Position numbers and translations under genes: made by a program. From Streptomyces lomondensis (lineage in GTDB: Bacteria > Actinomycetota > Actinomycetes > Streptomycetales > Streptomycetaceae), in contig NZ_BMWC01000002.1 of NCBI RefSeq assembly GCF_014651035.1, positions 186,001-250,000 of the forward strand: a stretch of DNA of 64,000 nt. The letters are read 5' to 3'. Under the pieces are notes generated by a model, which saw only the letters and a list, made by a program, of their open reading frames with translations, was not told the origin of the DNA and searched no databases. Shown here piece by piece: positions 18,472 to 27,340 of the stretch. Every line of letters starts with the position of its first letter. Position 1 is the stretch's first letter.

Positions 18472-18788
18472 GGGCACTCCTTCTGCACAGGTGCCGTCCT
18501 TCGCGTGGGCGAGAAAAGAGCAGCTCCGGCAGCCGGGCACCGCGTCCTGGTCATCGGTCGAGTGCGGCGCGCGAAGAACGGAGAGTTTCTTGGCGAAGGA
18601 CAGCGCCGCGTGTTCCCCCGGCACGCGGCCTGCGCCCGGATGCGCCGTTCCTGACCCGCGGTGCGGATCTCACCACCTACCACCGAGTGCGGCGAACCGG
18701 GCCCGGTCGCGCGGGACGGCGCGGACGGGACTGTCCTCCCCGCACCGGCCCACGCCACCTGTGCGAGGCCGGTGCGGGAACGACCCGA
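18472..18788. other. Intergenic gap between antiporter and methyltransferase genes
   Basis: These 317 bases lie between two minus-strand genes. They hold the terminator of the biosynthetic operon (18739-18778) and presumably the antiporter promoter. No gene is supported in them. Confidence 0.5.
18739..18778 (-). terminator. Hairpin ending the biosynthetic operon
   Basis: A perfect 12-bp inverted repeat (arm CCCGCACCGGCC, 16-base loop) lies just past the stop of the methyltransferase gene, the last gene of the long minus-strand operon. Confidence 0.65.
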
Positions 18789-19448
18789 CTACCGCTTGTG
18801 TGCGACGAGCAGCAGCGCCGGGACCAGTACCCGGCCCTTCTCATCGGTCCCGAGAGCCGCCTCGCTGAGTTCCGGGGCCAGCCGCGCCGAAATGGTGGAC
18901 GCCTCCAGCCGGTCGATCGCCCAGTCCTTCTCCACGAGCGTCCCCAGTTCGTCGGCGCTGAAGAGGGTCGGCCCCTTCGGCATCACCGACCGCGCGTCCC
19001 GGGAGAAGGTGAGGATCGAGAGCGTCGCGTCGTCGGTGGTGGATCGGGCGAGGCACGCCAGGTAGTCCGCACGCTTGTCGTCCGAGATGGCCGGTATCGT
19101 CCCCGAGTCGACGACCGCGCGGAAGCGCCGCTCGTAGCCCTGCAGCGTGGTCAGGTCGGCCACGTCGAACGTGACCGGAAGGTCGTGGTCCGCCGCCGCT
19201 TGTTTCGCAGTCGCGATGGCCGACGGCGCCGAGTCGAGCCCGACGACCGTGTACCCCCGCCGGGCCAGGAACAGGCTCGTGTCCCCGATGCCGCAGCCGG
19301 CGTCCAGGACATCGCTGCGGAACACCCCCTGCGGCTCGAGCTCGGCGAGCTTGGGCTGGGGCTCCCCGATGTTCCACGGCACCCAGGGCACGTTCTGTGC
19401 GGACTCCCGGCCCTGGTAGACGGCGTCGAAGTTGGTCTTGTGCTGCAT
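18789..19448 (-). CDS. Class I SAM-dependent methyltransferase
   Basis: 219 residues of the small TehB/TPMT-like Rossmann methyltransferase type: SAM motif I is VLDAGCGIGDTSLFLARRG (about 47-65) followed by the acidic VGLDSAPSA. It probably methylates an O, N or S of the polyketide. ATG 19448 follows ACAGGAGAATC. It is the last gene of the operon, 58 bases after the FAD oxidoreductase. Confidence 0.9.
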   Translation of the reverse strand: MQHKTNFDAVYQGRESAQNVPWVPWNIGEPQPKLAELEPQGVFRSDVLDAGCGIGDTSLFLARRGYTVVGLDSAPSAIATAKQAAADHDLPVTFDVADLTTLQGYERRFRAVVDSGTIPAISDDKRADYLACLARSTTDDATLSILTFSRDARSVMPKGPTLFSADELGTLVEKDWAIDRLEASTISARLAPELSEAALGTDEKGRVLVPALLLVAHKR

Positions 19449-19506
19449 GACGGATTCTCCTGTCGGTTGTCGGCGCGAGTCGCCTCGGACGTGGGTGGGG
19501 CGTCGA

Positions 19507-21069
19507 TCAGCTCGGTCGGAGCACCGGGCCCGGGTCGATGCCGAGGTCGGCGAGGATCGCCTGGACCCCGGCGCGTGCTCCGCAGTTCGCCCCGCCGCCC
19601 GGGTGGGTCGACGGTCCGACGAGGAAGAAACCGTCGGCCGGCAGCCGGTACCCCATGTTCGGCATCGGCCGGTTCCCCAGGTACTGGTGGATCTGCTGCC
19701 CGAGGTGGCTCGCATCGCCGCTGGGCCAGGACGCGTTGAACCGGGCCGCGTCGAGCGGTGACTCGATGCTGCGGGACAGAACCTTCGTCGAGTCCATATT
19801 CGTGGTCAGCTCGCAGAACGTCTTGAAGATCTCGTCAAAGATCTCTTCCTTGCGGTCGTCCCAGCTCTGCCCGTCCAACTCCATGGGGGCGTACCCGAGG
19901 AGGTACAGGGTGTGCCGGCCGTCGGGGGCACGTGTCGGGTCCCAGACGCTCGCGACGACGGCGCTCGGCATGCCGACCGCCGGCGTGCCGTACTTCAGCC
20001 CGTCGAACGCCTGGCGCAGCTCCGGAAGCGGCAGCGCGAACTCCTGGATCCCGGCGCGGGTCACCTCCTCGCCGGCGGCGAACACCGGAGCCTCGCTCAG
20101 CGCGAGGTGGCCGACCAGACAGCTGAAGGCGGTCCGTTTGCCGCGCAAGGCCTTCGCGTCCCACTCGCGTCCGAACCTGTGGTCGACCATCGCCGGGATC
20201 TGGCTGATGTTGAGGTCCGCCACGACGGCCCGGGCCGCGGTGACCTCCTTGCCCGTGTCCAACCGCACGCCGGTCACCCGCTCGCCGTCGAACAGGAAGC
20301 GGTCCACCGGGACGCCGGTGCGGATCGTCCCGCCCAGGTCGACGAAGGCCCTGGCCAGAACCGAGGAGAGGGCGCCGGACCCACCGACCGGGAACCCCAC
20401 GCCGTGACGGTGCAACGTCGGCACCATCGCCAGCAGGAACGCGCCCGTGCCGCCCTCCTCCGGAGCGCAGATGAGCTCGGACACCCACCGCGCGAGCGCG
20501 GCCTTGATCTTCGGGTGTTCGAACCACTCGTCGATGACGTCGAGGTAGCTCATCATCAGCAGGCGCGTCATCTCCCGCCCGGCCTCCGTCCGGCCCAGCA
20601 GGGCGAAGAACTCGCCCATCGGCAGCGGTGGCGAGAACATCGCGTCGACCAGCATGTCCAGCAGGCTGTCGGCGAACTTGTGGAAGCGCAGGTAGTTCTC
20701 CGCGTCGGCGGGCGAGATCGTGGCGATGGTCTCCGCGGTCCGGGCGGGGTCCCGGTAGAACGCGATGTGGTCGCCGTCCGGGAAGGCCACGGCGATGGCC
20801 GGGTCCGGGAAGACGTACTCGAGTCCGTACCGCGAGCGCAGGCCCAGTTCGTCGTCCCGGATCAGCGGGTTGAGCTGCACGAACACATGGGCGATGGCGT
20901 GCAGGTCGTGCTTGAACCCGGGCAGGGTGACCTCCTTGGTCACCACCCCTCCGCCGACCTCGTCGGTCGCCTCCAGCACGACGACGTCGAGCCCGGCCTT
21001 GGCCAGGTAGGCACCGGCCGTCAGCCCGTTGTGGCCGCCGCCGACGACGATCACATCATGGTCTGGCAT
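19507..21069 (-). CDS. FAD-dependent oxidoreductase of the phytoene-desaturase (CrtI/PYROXD2) type
   Basis: 520 residues. The N-terminal dinucleotide fold VIVVGGGHNGLTAGAYLAKA (about 6-25) binds FAD and the C-terminal THPGGGANCGARAGV (about 490-505) completes the flavin site, as in CrtI-like desaturases and PYROXD2-type enzymes. In the cluster it could dehydrogenate a ring or an amine side chain. ATG 21069 follows AAGGAGCG. It lies 178 bases after the aminotransferase fusion gene, a gap longer than the others in the operon. Confidence 0.9.
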   Translation of the reverse strand: MPDHDVIVVGGGHNGLTAGAYLAKAGLDVVVLEATDEVGGGVVTKEVTLPGFKHDLHAIAHVFVQLNPLIRDDELGLRSRYGLEYVFPDPAIAVAFPDGDHIAFYRDPARTAETIATISPADAENYLRFHKFADSLLDMLVDAMFSPPLPMGEFFALLGRTEAGREMTRLLMMSYLDVIDEWFEHPKIKAALARWVSELICAPEEGGTGAFLLAMVPTLHRHGVGFPVGGSGALSSVLARAFVDLGGTIRTGVPVDRFLFDGERVTGVRLDTGKEVTAARAVVADLNISQIPAMVDHRFGREWDAKALRGKRTAFSCLVGHLALSEAPVFAAGEEVTRAGIQEFALPLPELRQAFDGLKYGTPAVGMPSAVVASVWDPTRAPDGRHTLYLLGYAPMELDGQSWDDRKEEIFDEIFKTFCELTTNMDSTKVLSRSIESPLDAARFNASWPSGDASHLGQQIHQYLGNRPMPNMGYRLPADGFFLVGPSTHPGGGANCGARAGVQAILADLGIDPGPVLRPS

Positions 21070-21247
21070 CGATCGCTCCTTCTCGAGTGGGGTCGTTCCG
21101 GCCGGACCGACGGGATCCCGGTCCAGCAGCGCGGGGTTCGACATCTCCGGCGACGAGCGGGGACGGCGTCGGCATCCCGGCGGCCGGCCGCGCAGGCCAC
21201 CGCCGAACGCGGGCGCAACGGCGGAACCGCGTGTTCGTCGGACATAC

Positions 21248-23248
21248 CTAGTGCTGTGGCTGTTTCGGGTCCGCCCCGACGCTTGCGGCGGCGACCATCG
21301 CGGCGCAGATCTGGGCGATGTCATCGTCCGTGCAGAGGTAGGGCGGCAGGCAGTAGATCAGGTTCCGGAAGGGACGCAGCCACACGCCTTCGCTGATTGC
21401 CGCGTCGGCCGTCCGCGGGTCGACGGGGTGGTCGAGTTCGATCACCCCGATGGCGCCGAGAACCCGGACGTCGGCGACACCGTCGACATTGACTGCCGCC
21501 CGCAGTCCCTGGCGAAGCGCCCTCTCGATCCGGGTCACGTCACTCCGCCAGTCGCCGGCGGCGAGCAGACCCAACGAGGCGTTGGCCACGGCCGCCGTCA
21601 GCGGGTTGCCCATGAAGGTCTGGCTGTGCGCCAGCACCGGCGGATCCCCCTGGCGGATCCCGGCCGCGACGCGCGGCGTGCACAGCGTCGCGGCCATGGA
21701 CATGTAGCCGCCGGTGAGCGCTTTGCCGAGGCACATCACGTCGGGCGTGACGCCGACGTGGTCGGCGGCGAACATGGCACCGGTGTGGCCGAATCCGGTG
21801 GCCATCTCGTCGAAGACCAGAAGCACGTCGTGCTCGTCGGCAAGGTCGCGGAGCACCCGCAGGTATCCGGGATCGTGGAAGCGCATCCCCCCGGCGCTCT
21901 GCACGACCGGTTCCACGATGATTGCCGCCAGCTCGTCGGCATGCTCCGCGATGGCCCGCGCCATGGTGTCGACATAGGCCGAGTCGAGCTGCTCGTTGTC
22001 GGTCCCTGCCGGGTCGGTGGCGTTCAGCAGGCTCGTGGACGACGACGCGGGCGGCGCCGGAAGGAATACCTGCTCGGGCAGGAGGCCCCGCCACGACGCG
22101 TGCCTCCCGTCGTCCGGGTCGCACACGCTCATCGCGTGGAAAGTAGCGCCGTGGTACCCACGGCGCCAGGTCAGTATCCGTCGTTTCTCGCTGCGGCCTG
22201 ACGCACTCCAGTACTGGAGGCACATCTTCAGCGCGACCTCGACCGACACCGCCCCGGAGTCGCAGAAGAACACGTGCTCCAGGCCGTCAGGCGTCAGCTC
22301 CACCAGCGTCCTCGCGAGCCGGATCGCCGGCTCGTGGGTCAGGCCACCGAACATCACGTGCGCGAATCGACTCGCCTGATCGGCCAGTGCCTTGTCCAGC
22401 ACCGGGTTGCGGTAGCCATGGATGGCAGCCCAGAACGACGACATCCCGTCGATGAGTTCCCGGCCGTCGGCGAGTGTCAGCCGGACACCTTCAGCTCCGG
22501 CGACCAGCAGCGGTTCGTCCACGCCCGGCATGGGGCGCAAGGGATGCCACACGTGGGCGCGGTCCAGGGCGAGCAGGTCGGCGGAGTCCGTTCCCGCGGC
22601 CCGGCTCGCGTGAGTCCTGGCGTCGCCCGGAGTCGCCCACCGTTGGGTGTCCCGGCCGAGCCAGGCCATCATCCGCGTGGTGTCCTCGGCTCCGGCCGCC
22701 GGCGGCAGCGCCTCACCGATCCGCCCTGGACCGCGCAGCGCCGCCTCCGGTACCTGCGCGCAGGTGTGCGCGATGTGGGCGAGCAGGGTGTCTGGCAGCC
22801 GGATCTGCCGGCCGGTCGCGGCCGCGATGTCCCAGGCGTGTACGGCGACATCCGCGACCGGGAACGCCAGCGCCCTGGCCAGGTTCTGGCGCCCGGTCGG
22901 CGTGTCGACCTTCAGATCCGGATCGGCCGCGGAGACGGCCGTGCGCGCCGCCGCCGCCGCGTCCCGCCACGCCGTCGCCGGATCAACCGCGGCCGCATCA
23001 CCGGGCTGTGACGGCGCGGGGGGCGTGGGCTCGCCACGCGCGATCAGGACGATCTTGCCCAGGGTGCCGATCACGTGTCCCACGACGTCCCGGACGGACC
23101 AGTCGGAGCACGGGGACTCGGTGTCCCATGCGTCGTCCGGAACTCCCGTCAGCGTCGCGTCGAACAGACTCACCGCCTCTGCGAGTGCCGTGACGATGTC
23201 TGGCGGCGCACCGGTCCGGACGGGCGCGGAAGCTGCGGCGTTGCTCAT
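21248..23248 (-). CDS. DinB-like (TIGR03086) domain fused to BioA-type PLP aminotransferase
   Basis: 666 residues. Residues 1-215 match the mycothiol-dependent maleylpyruvate isomerase/DinB-like class ([28 protein letters not shown] with metal-site His and Asp). Residues 222-660 match adenosylmethionine:8-amino-7-oxononanoate aminotransferase (BioA): [35 protein letters not shown] (Asp480), CLGKALTGG (PLP Lys509) and [13 protein letters not shown]. The BioA substrate Tyr in the WHPY motif is Leu (WHPL) and the Asp in GYHGDT is Ala, so a different amino acceptor than in biotin synthesis is likely. It may aminate a polyketide carbonyl. ATG 23248 follows AAGGAG. No stop or frame change lies between the domains. 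Confidence 0.9.
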   Translation of the reverse strand: MSNAAASAPVRTGAPPDIVTALAEAVSLFDATLTGVPDDAWDTESPCSDWSVRDVVGHVIGTLGKIVLIARGEPTPPAPSQPGDAAAVDPATAWRDAAAAARTAVSAADPDLKVDTPTGRQNLARALAFPVADVAVHAWDIAAATGRQIRLPDTLLAHIAHTCAQVPEAALRGPGRIGEALPPAAGAEDTTRMMAWLGRDTQRWATPGDARTHASRAAGTDSADLLALDRAHVWHPLRPMPGVDEPLLVAGAEGVRLTLADGRELIDGMSSFWAAIHGYRNPVLDKALADQASRFAHVMFGGLTHEPAIRLARTLVELTPDGLEHVFFCDSGAVSVEVALKMCLQYWSASGRSEKRRILTWRRGYHGATFHAMSVCDPDDGRHASWRGLLPEQVFLPAPPASSSTSLLNATDPAGTDNEQLDSAYVDTMARAIAEHADELAAIIVEPVVQSAGGMRFHDPGYLRVLRDLADEHDVLLVFDEMATGFGHTGAMFAADHVGVTPDVMCLGKALTGGYMSMAATLCTPRVAAGIRQGDPPVLAHSQTFMGNPLTAAVANASLGLLAAGDWRSDVTRIERALRQGLRAAVNVDGVADVRVLGAIGVIELDHPVDPRTADAAISEGVWLRPFRNLIYCLPPYLCTDDDIAQICAAMVAAASVGADPKQPQH

Positions 23249-23321
23249 GGATTCGACTCCTTCTCGTGGTGCGCAACCCTTACGTGGCGTCATACGAATC
23301 GGGCGGCCCGGGGCCGGGCCG

Positions 23322-24089
23322 TCACCGGTCGGACTCGACGAACCTGCCGGTCACCGCCACGACCCGGGTCCACCCGGCCCCGGCGTTCGCCACCGGTATC
23401 GGGAAGCACATGACGGTGAATCCCGTCGGACCGGGCAGCCGGTCGAGGTTGGCCAGCTTCTCCAGCTGCAGGTACTCGCGCTCCCGCCCATACACGTGCG
23501 CCGGCCAGAGCGTTCGCGGGTCCCCGTTGCGCCGGTAGTCCGCGATCATGCTCGCCATCGGCCGGTCCAGCCCCCACGCGTCGATGCCGATCACCCGGAC
23601 GCCCCGCTCCACCAGGAACCGCGTGGCGCCACCCGACAGGCCGGGATAGGTGGTCAGGTACTCGCTGCTTCCCCACAACCGGTCGGCGCCGGTCCACAGC
23701 AGCACGATGTCCCCGTCGCCGAGCGTGTGTTCGGCGACGCCCAGTGCCTCGGTCACATCGTCCTCGCTGATCTCCTCACCGGCTCCGACGTGTCGCAGAT
23801 CGAGCCGGACACCCGGACCGATGCACCACTCCAGGGGAACCTTGTCGATGCTCCGGGCCGGTTTGCCGCCACTGAGCGGGCCGTAGTGCAACGGCGCGTC
23901 CATGTGGGTCCCTGTGTGCGTCGTCAGCGTGATCGTCTCGTTCGAAATGGCGATGCCGTCCGGGAAGTCGGACGGGCTCAGTCCGAGGACCTTCGGCCCC
24001 TCCTCGTGCGTGAGGGTGTCGATGTGCACCGGAGTCGCTTCGCTCGCGGCCGGGCCGGTCGGCACGCTGAGGTCGATCAACGTGGCCAT
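23322..24089 (-). CDS. HxGTHxD cyclase-family protein (kynurenine-formamidase-like fold)
   Basis: 255 residues with the metal-binding signature [11 protein letters not shown] (58-68). The family includes formamidases and the aromatic-polyketide ring cyclases related to OxyN. In this setting a late ring-closing role is most likely. The ATG at 24089 overlaps the aromatase stop (TGATG), and a GTG one codon earlier is also usable, so the two are coupled. Downstream of it lies the aminotransferase fusion after 73 bases. Confidence 0.88.
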   Translation of the reverse strand: MATLIDLSVPTGPAASEATPVHIDTLTHEEGPKVLGLSPSDFPDGIAISNETITLTTHTGTHMDAPLHYGPLSGGKPARSIDKVPLEWCIGPGVRLDLRHVGAGEEISEDDVTEALGVAEHTLGDGDIVLLWTGADRLWGSSEYLTTYPGLSGGATRFLVERGVRVIGIDAWGLDRPMASMIADYRRNGDPRTLWPAHVYGREREYLQLEKLANLDRLPGPTGFTVMCFPIPVANAGAGWTRVVAVTGRFVESDR

Positions 24090-24586
24090 CACACGACCCT
24101 CTTGGCCTTCGCGGCACGGCGCTCCGCCTCGTCGCGGACGGCGGCCAGATGCGCCGTACTGTTGCGCTCGATGGCCCCGGCGAGCATCTCGTGGGCCTCG
24201 GCATGGGTGTACTGGCCGGCCACCTTTCCGTCCGCCCCCTCCGCGCGGGCGGCGAAGTCATGGGTCAGCACGATCTGGGTGCGGTCCGGTCCGTACGGCA
24301 GCGCCCGCCATTCCCCGCTCATGTGTTCCACGATCGGCGCGGTCTCCAGCTGGCGGTAAGCGACGACGCCCAGTTCCGGGTCCAGGTCGCGGCGGGTGGT
24401 CCACGCCTGGAGCTGCCCGCTGACGTCCACCTCGAGCCGTGCGATCTCGTAGCCGTCCCCTCGCTCTGTGATGACGGCGGACTTGGTGGCCTCGAAGAGG
24501 TTCGGGTAGTTCTCGATGTCGGCCAGCACCTCCCAGACGACACTCTGCGGCGCCTGCGCGGTCACGGTGTGCTCGGTGTGCTCCAT
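24089..24586 (-). CDS. Polyketide aromatase/cyclase (SRPBCC, single domain)
   Basis: 165 residues of the START/SRPBCC helix-grip fold used by TcmN/WhiE-type aromatase/cyclases: an N-terminal VVWEVLADIENYPNLF, a central DLDPELGVVAYRQL strand and a C-terminal long helix (about 135-160). It should catalyse first-ring cyclisation and aromatisation of the nascent poly-beta-ketone on the ACP. It follows the ACP gene after 29 bases. Confidence 0.92.
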   Translation of the reverse strand: MEHTEHTVTAQAPQSVVWEVLADIENYPNLFEATKSAVITERGDGYEIARLEVDVSGQLQAWTTRRDLDPELGVVAYRQLETAPIVEHMSGEWRALPYGPDRTQIVLTHDFAARAEGADGKVAGQYTHAEAHEMLAGAIERNSTAHLAAVRDEAERRAAKAKRVV

Positions 24587-24615
24587 GGGGCTCCCTCGTG
24601 AGATGTTCGGCTCGT

Positions 24616-24846
24616 TCAGGCCAGGTTTTCCAGGAAGGCGACCAGGTCGGCGACGGTCTCCACGGACTTCAGCGCCTTTCCGTCCGCCTTGCCCGGGGCG
24701 AGCTGGTTGACGATCTCGACGAGCTCGGCCGAGTCCACACCCAGGTCGCCGCGGAGCACAGCCCCGCTGGTGATCTCCGACGGCTCCAGGCCGACCTCGA
24801 CAAGGACGTCGAACACCTGGTCGTATGTGCTCTTGGTGGTGGCCAT
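24616..24846 (-). CDS. Type II PKS acyl carrier protein
   Basis: 76 residues, the usual length. The phosphopantetheine site is DLGVDSAELVEI with Ser39. It carries malonyl units and the growing chain for KS-alpha/CLF. ATG 24846 begins MATTKSTYDQVFDVL, preceded by GAAGAAGGTG. No phosphopantetheinyl transferase is encoded nearby, so one from elsewhere in the genome must activate it. Confidence 0.95.
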   Translation of the reverse strand: MATTKSTYDQVFDVLVEVGLEPSEITSGAVLRGDLGVDSAELVEIVNQLAPGKADGKALKSVETVADLVAFLENLA

Positions 24847-24872
24847 GACACCTTCTTCAAACGGCGAATGGA

Positions 24873-26069
24873 TCAGATGGCCCGCAGCACGCTCGCGGCG
24901 ATCGTGCCGTCGGCGCCCCTGGCGAGCAGGGCGACGGTGCGGACGGGCGTCTCCAGGGGCGTGCTGACGACGATGTCCGCGTCCCGCGGGTGCCGGCAGC
25001 CCGCCACCGGCGGGATCGTTCCGTGTCGCAGGCACAGCAGGGCGACCGCCGCGTCCACCGCGGGCGCCGCGCCGAGCAGGTTGCCGGTCACCGGCTTGGC
25101 CGTGGTGAGCGGTACCGGCCCGAGCACCGAGCGGATCGCGGACAGCTCGGATTCGTCCGCGTCGGAGGTTCCCTGTGCATCGAGAGCAACGCAGTCGACG
25201 CGGTCGGTGCCGGCCTCGTCGAGCGCTGCCGTGAGGACCGCGGCGAGCGCCGACGAGCCGGACGGCCCGAACACCTCGTCCTCCGGTACGTGCCGGACGG
25301 CGAAGCCGGCCAGCCGGGCCAGCGGGACCGCGCCGCGTGCCCGGGCCGTCTCGTCGCGCTCGAGGACGAGCATCACGGCACCCTCACCGACGCAGAACCC
25401 GTCCGCCTGATCGTCCCCCGGGCGGTAGGTCCCGGTGGGCGACAGCCGGCCCGAGGTGGTACAGAACGTGTACGTGTACGGCGTGACGGGCGCCTCGGCG
25501 CCGCCCGCGAGCAGCACGTCGGCCCGCCCTTCCGCCACCGCCCGGGCCCCGTAGCCGATGGCCAGCGCGGCACTCGCGCTGTCCGCCACGAGGGTCTTGC
25601 TGAAGCCGGTCAGACCGTTTCCGATGGTGATCTGACCCTGCGGCGCCGTCGGGAACCACGCCGACGCTATGTGCGGGCTGACCGCGGTGTAGCCCCGCTG
25701 CTGCAAGCCTCGCAGGCTCGGTTCGGTGATCTCCCAGCCACCGAACATGTTGCCCATGTACACGCCGGTCCGATCGGCGTCCGCGCTCGGGGCGAGCCCG
25801 GCGTCGCCCTTGGCGGATCGGGCGGCGGAGAGCGCCAGCTGGCAGAAGCGGTCCATCCGCTTGCGCACCCTGGGGGTGAACGTGCCGATGGTCTCCCGCT
25901 CGGTCTCCTCGGCCAGGAAGCCGGCGTTCGGGCAGGGGTAGGAGTCCGTGGCGAATCGCTCGATGGGCCGCACGGCGCTCCGGCCCTCGGTCACCGAACG
26001 CCAGAGCTGGTCGGCGTCCGAGGCACCGGGCAGGGCGAGCCCGATTCCGGTGATCACCGTGCCGGTCAT
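24873..26069 (-). CDS. Type II PKS ketosynthase beta subunit / chain length factor
   Basis: 398 residues with the thiolase fold of KS-beta. It pairs with KS-alpha and sets chain length. The position of the catalytic Cys is Ser164 (VADSASAALAIG), where most CLFs have Gln, and the first catalytic His region is DAQGTSD with no His. ATG 26069 overlaps the KS-alpha stop (ATGA), as in most type II clusters. It should form a heterodimer that cannot itself do Claisen condensation. The chain length cannot be read from the sequence by eye. Confidence 0.95.
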   Translation of the reverse strand: MTGTVITGIGLALPGASDADQLWRSVTEGRSAVRPIERFATDSYPCPNAGFLAEETERETIGTFTPRVRKRMDRFCQLALSAARSAKGDAGLAPSADADRTGVYMGNMFGGWEITEPSLRGLQQRGYTAVSPHIASAWFPTAPQGQITIGNGLTGFSKTLVADSASAALAIGYGARAVAEGRADVLLAGGAEAPVTPYTYTFCTTSGRLSPTGTYRPGDDQADGFCVGEGAVMLVLERDETARARGAVPLARLAGFAVRHVPEDEVFGPSGSSALAAVLTAALDEAGTDRVDCVALDAQGTSDADESELSAIRSVLGPVPLTTAKPVTGNLLGAAPAVDAAVALLCLRHGTIPPVAGCRHPRDADIVVSTPLETPVRTVALLARGADGTIAASVLRAI

Positions 26070-27340
26070 CGTCCGCTCTCCCCGGAGCCGGTCCTGCGCG
26101 GGCTGCCGAGTACGACCGTGGAGTGGATTCCCCCGAAGCCGCTGGACAGGCTGGCGATGACCTCTACCGGTTCTTCCCGTGCCTCATTGGGCACGTAGTC
26201 GAGGTCGCAGGCATCGCCGGGAGTGTGGTGGTTGATCGTCGGTGGGATCACGCCGTCGCCCAGGGCCAGCACGCACGCCACGAGCTCCAGCGCGTTCGCC
26301 GCTGCCAGCGCGTGGCCGACCATCGACTTGATCGAGCTGACCGGGACCCGGTAGGCGTGTGCCCCGAGCACCGTCTTGATCGCGTTGGTCTCGCACACGT
26401 CGTTCTGCGGTGTCGAGCTGCCGTGTGCGTTGACGTAGTCGACGCTCGTGGCGGGAAGCCGGGCGTCGTCCAGCGCGAGCTGGAAGGAACGGGCGAGGTG
26501 CGTTCCGTCACTGGCCAGATCGGTCATGTGGAACGCGTTCGACGTGCTCCCGAAGCCGAGGACCTCGGCGAGGATCGGCGCCCCTCGGCGGCGGGCGTGC
26601 TCCCATTCCTCGAGCACGGCCACACCGGCACCCTCGCCGAGTACGAACCCGTCCCGATCGGCGTCGAACGGCCGGGAGGCGCCCTCCGGATCGTCGTTGC
26701 GCGTGGACAGGGCACCGATCACGTCGAAGCAGGCGACGACGAACGGGGTCAGCGGAGCTTCGGCGGCGCCGGTGACCATCACGTCCGCCTCGCCGCGGCG
26801 GATCGTGTCGAGCGCGAAACCGACCGCGTCGTTGCCCCCGGTGCATCCGGTGGCCGGGGTCGTCACCGGGCCGCGCATCCCGTGCGCGTCGGCGATCGCC
26901 GCCGCGGGCCGGTTGAACGTGGCCGCGACGTGCAGGCGTGGGTGGGCCGCGGCCACGTCGATCGCGGACGTGCCGCCGCCGGTGATCCGCGGGAAGTGCT
27001 CGGTCATGAACTTCGTTCCGCCGATCGCGTTGGCCATGACGACACCGACCCGTTCCGGGGCGATGTCGTCGTCGAGCAGGCCGGCCGAGGCGATGGCCTC
27101 CTGGGCAGCTCGCATGGCGATCCGGACGACCCGGTCGTCGCCGGCGCTGTGATCGACGGAGAGGCCGGGCAGATCGCACTCGGGCAGCGTCCCGTAGATC
27201 CGGGAGGCCAGCCCGGACGTGTCGAACTCGCGGGCGGCGATCACCCCGGAGCGGCCGGCGCAGAGCCCGGCCATGAAGTCCTTGGTCCCGATGCCGTTGG
27301 GGGACAGGACTCCGAGCCCGGTCACGGCGACCCGCCTCAC
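26066..27340 (-). CDS. Type II PKS ketosynthase alpha subunit
   Basis: 424 residues, the catalytic condensing enzyme. The catalytic triad is visible: Cys166 (TTPATGCTGGNDAVG), His306 (VNAHGSSTP) and His343 (SMVGHALAAAN). The residues after Cys (TGGND) differ from the TSGLD common in aromatic KS-alphas. It has the usual FGSTSNAFHMTD region. The GTG start at 27340 overlaps the methyltransferase stop (GTGA), while the stop overlaps the CLF start, so three genes are coupled in a row. Confidence 0.96.
   Translation of the reverse strand: MRRVAVTGLGVLSPNGIGTKDFMAGLCAGRSGVIAAREFDTSGLASRIYGTLPECDLPGLSVDHSAGDDRVVRIAMRAAQEAIASAGLLDDDIAPERVGVVMANAIGGTKFMTEHFPRITGGGTSAIDVAAAHPRLHVAATFNRPAAAIADAHGMRGPVTTPATGCTGGNDAVGFALDTIRRGEADVMVTGAAEAPLTPFVVACFDVIGALSTRNDDPEGASRPFDADRDGFVLGEGAGVAVLEEWEHARRRGAPILAEVLGFGSTSNAFHMTDLASDGTHLARSFQLALDDARLPATSVDYVNAHGSSTPQNDVCETNAIKTVLGAHAYRVPVSSIKSMVGHALAAANALELVACVLALGDGVIPPTINHHTPGDACDLDYVPNEAREEPVEVIASLSSGFGGIHSTVVLGSPRRTGSGESGR

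Noticed and set aside
19507-21069. A carotenoid desaturase that would indicate a carotenoid pathway
   Set aside because: No phytoene synthase, prenyltransferase or cyclase gene lies nearby, and the gene sits inside the polyketide operon.
21248-23248. A biotin biosynthesis gene (bioA) belonging to primary metabolism
   Set aside because: No bioB, bioD or bioF nearby, two substrate residues are changed, it is fused to a DinB domain and it lies in the polyketide operon.
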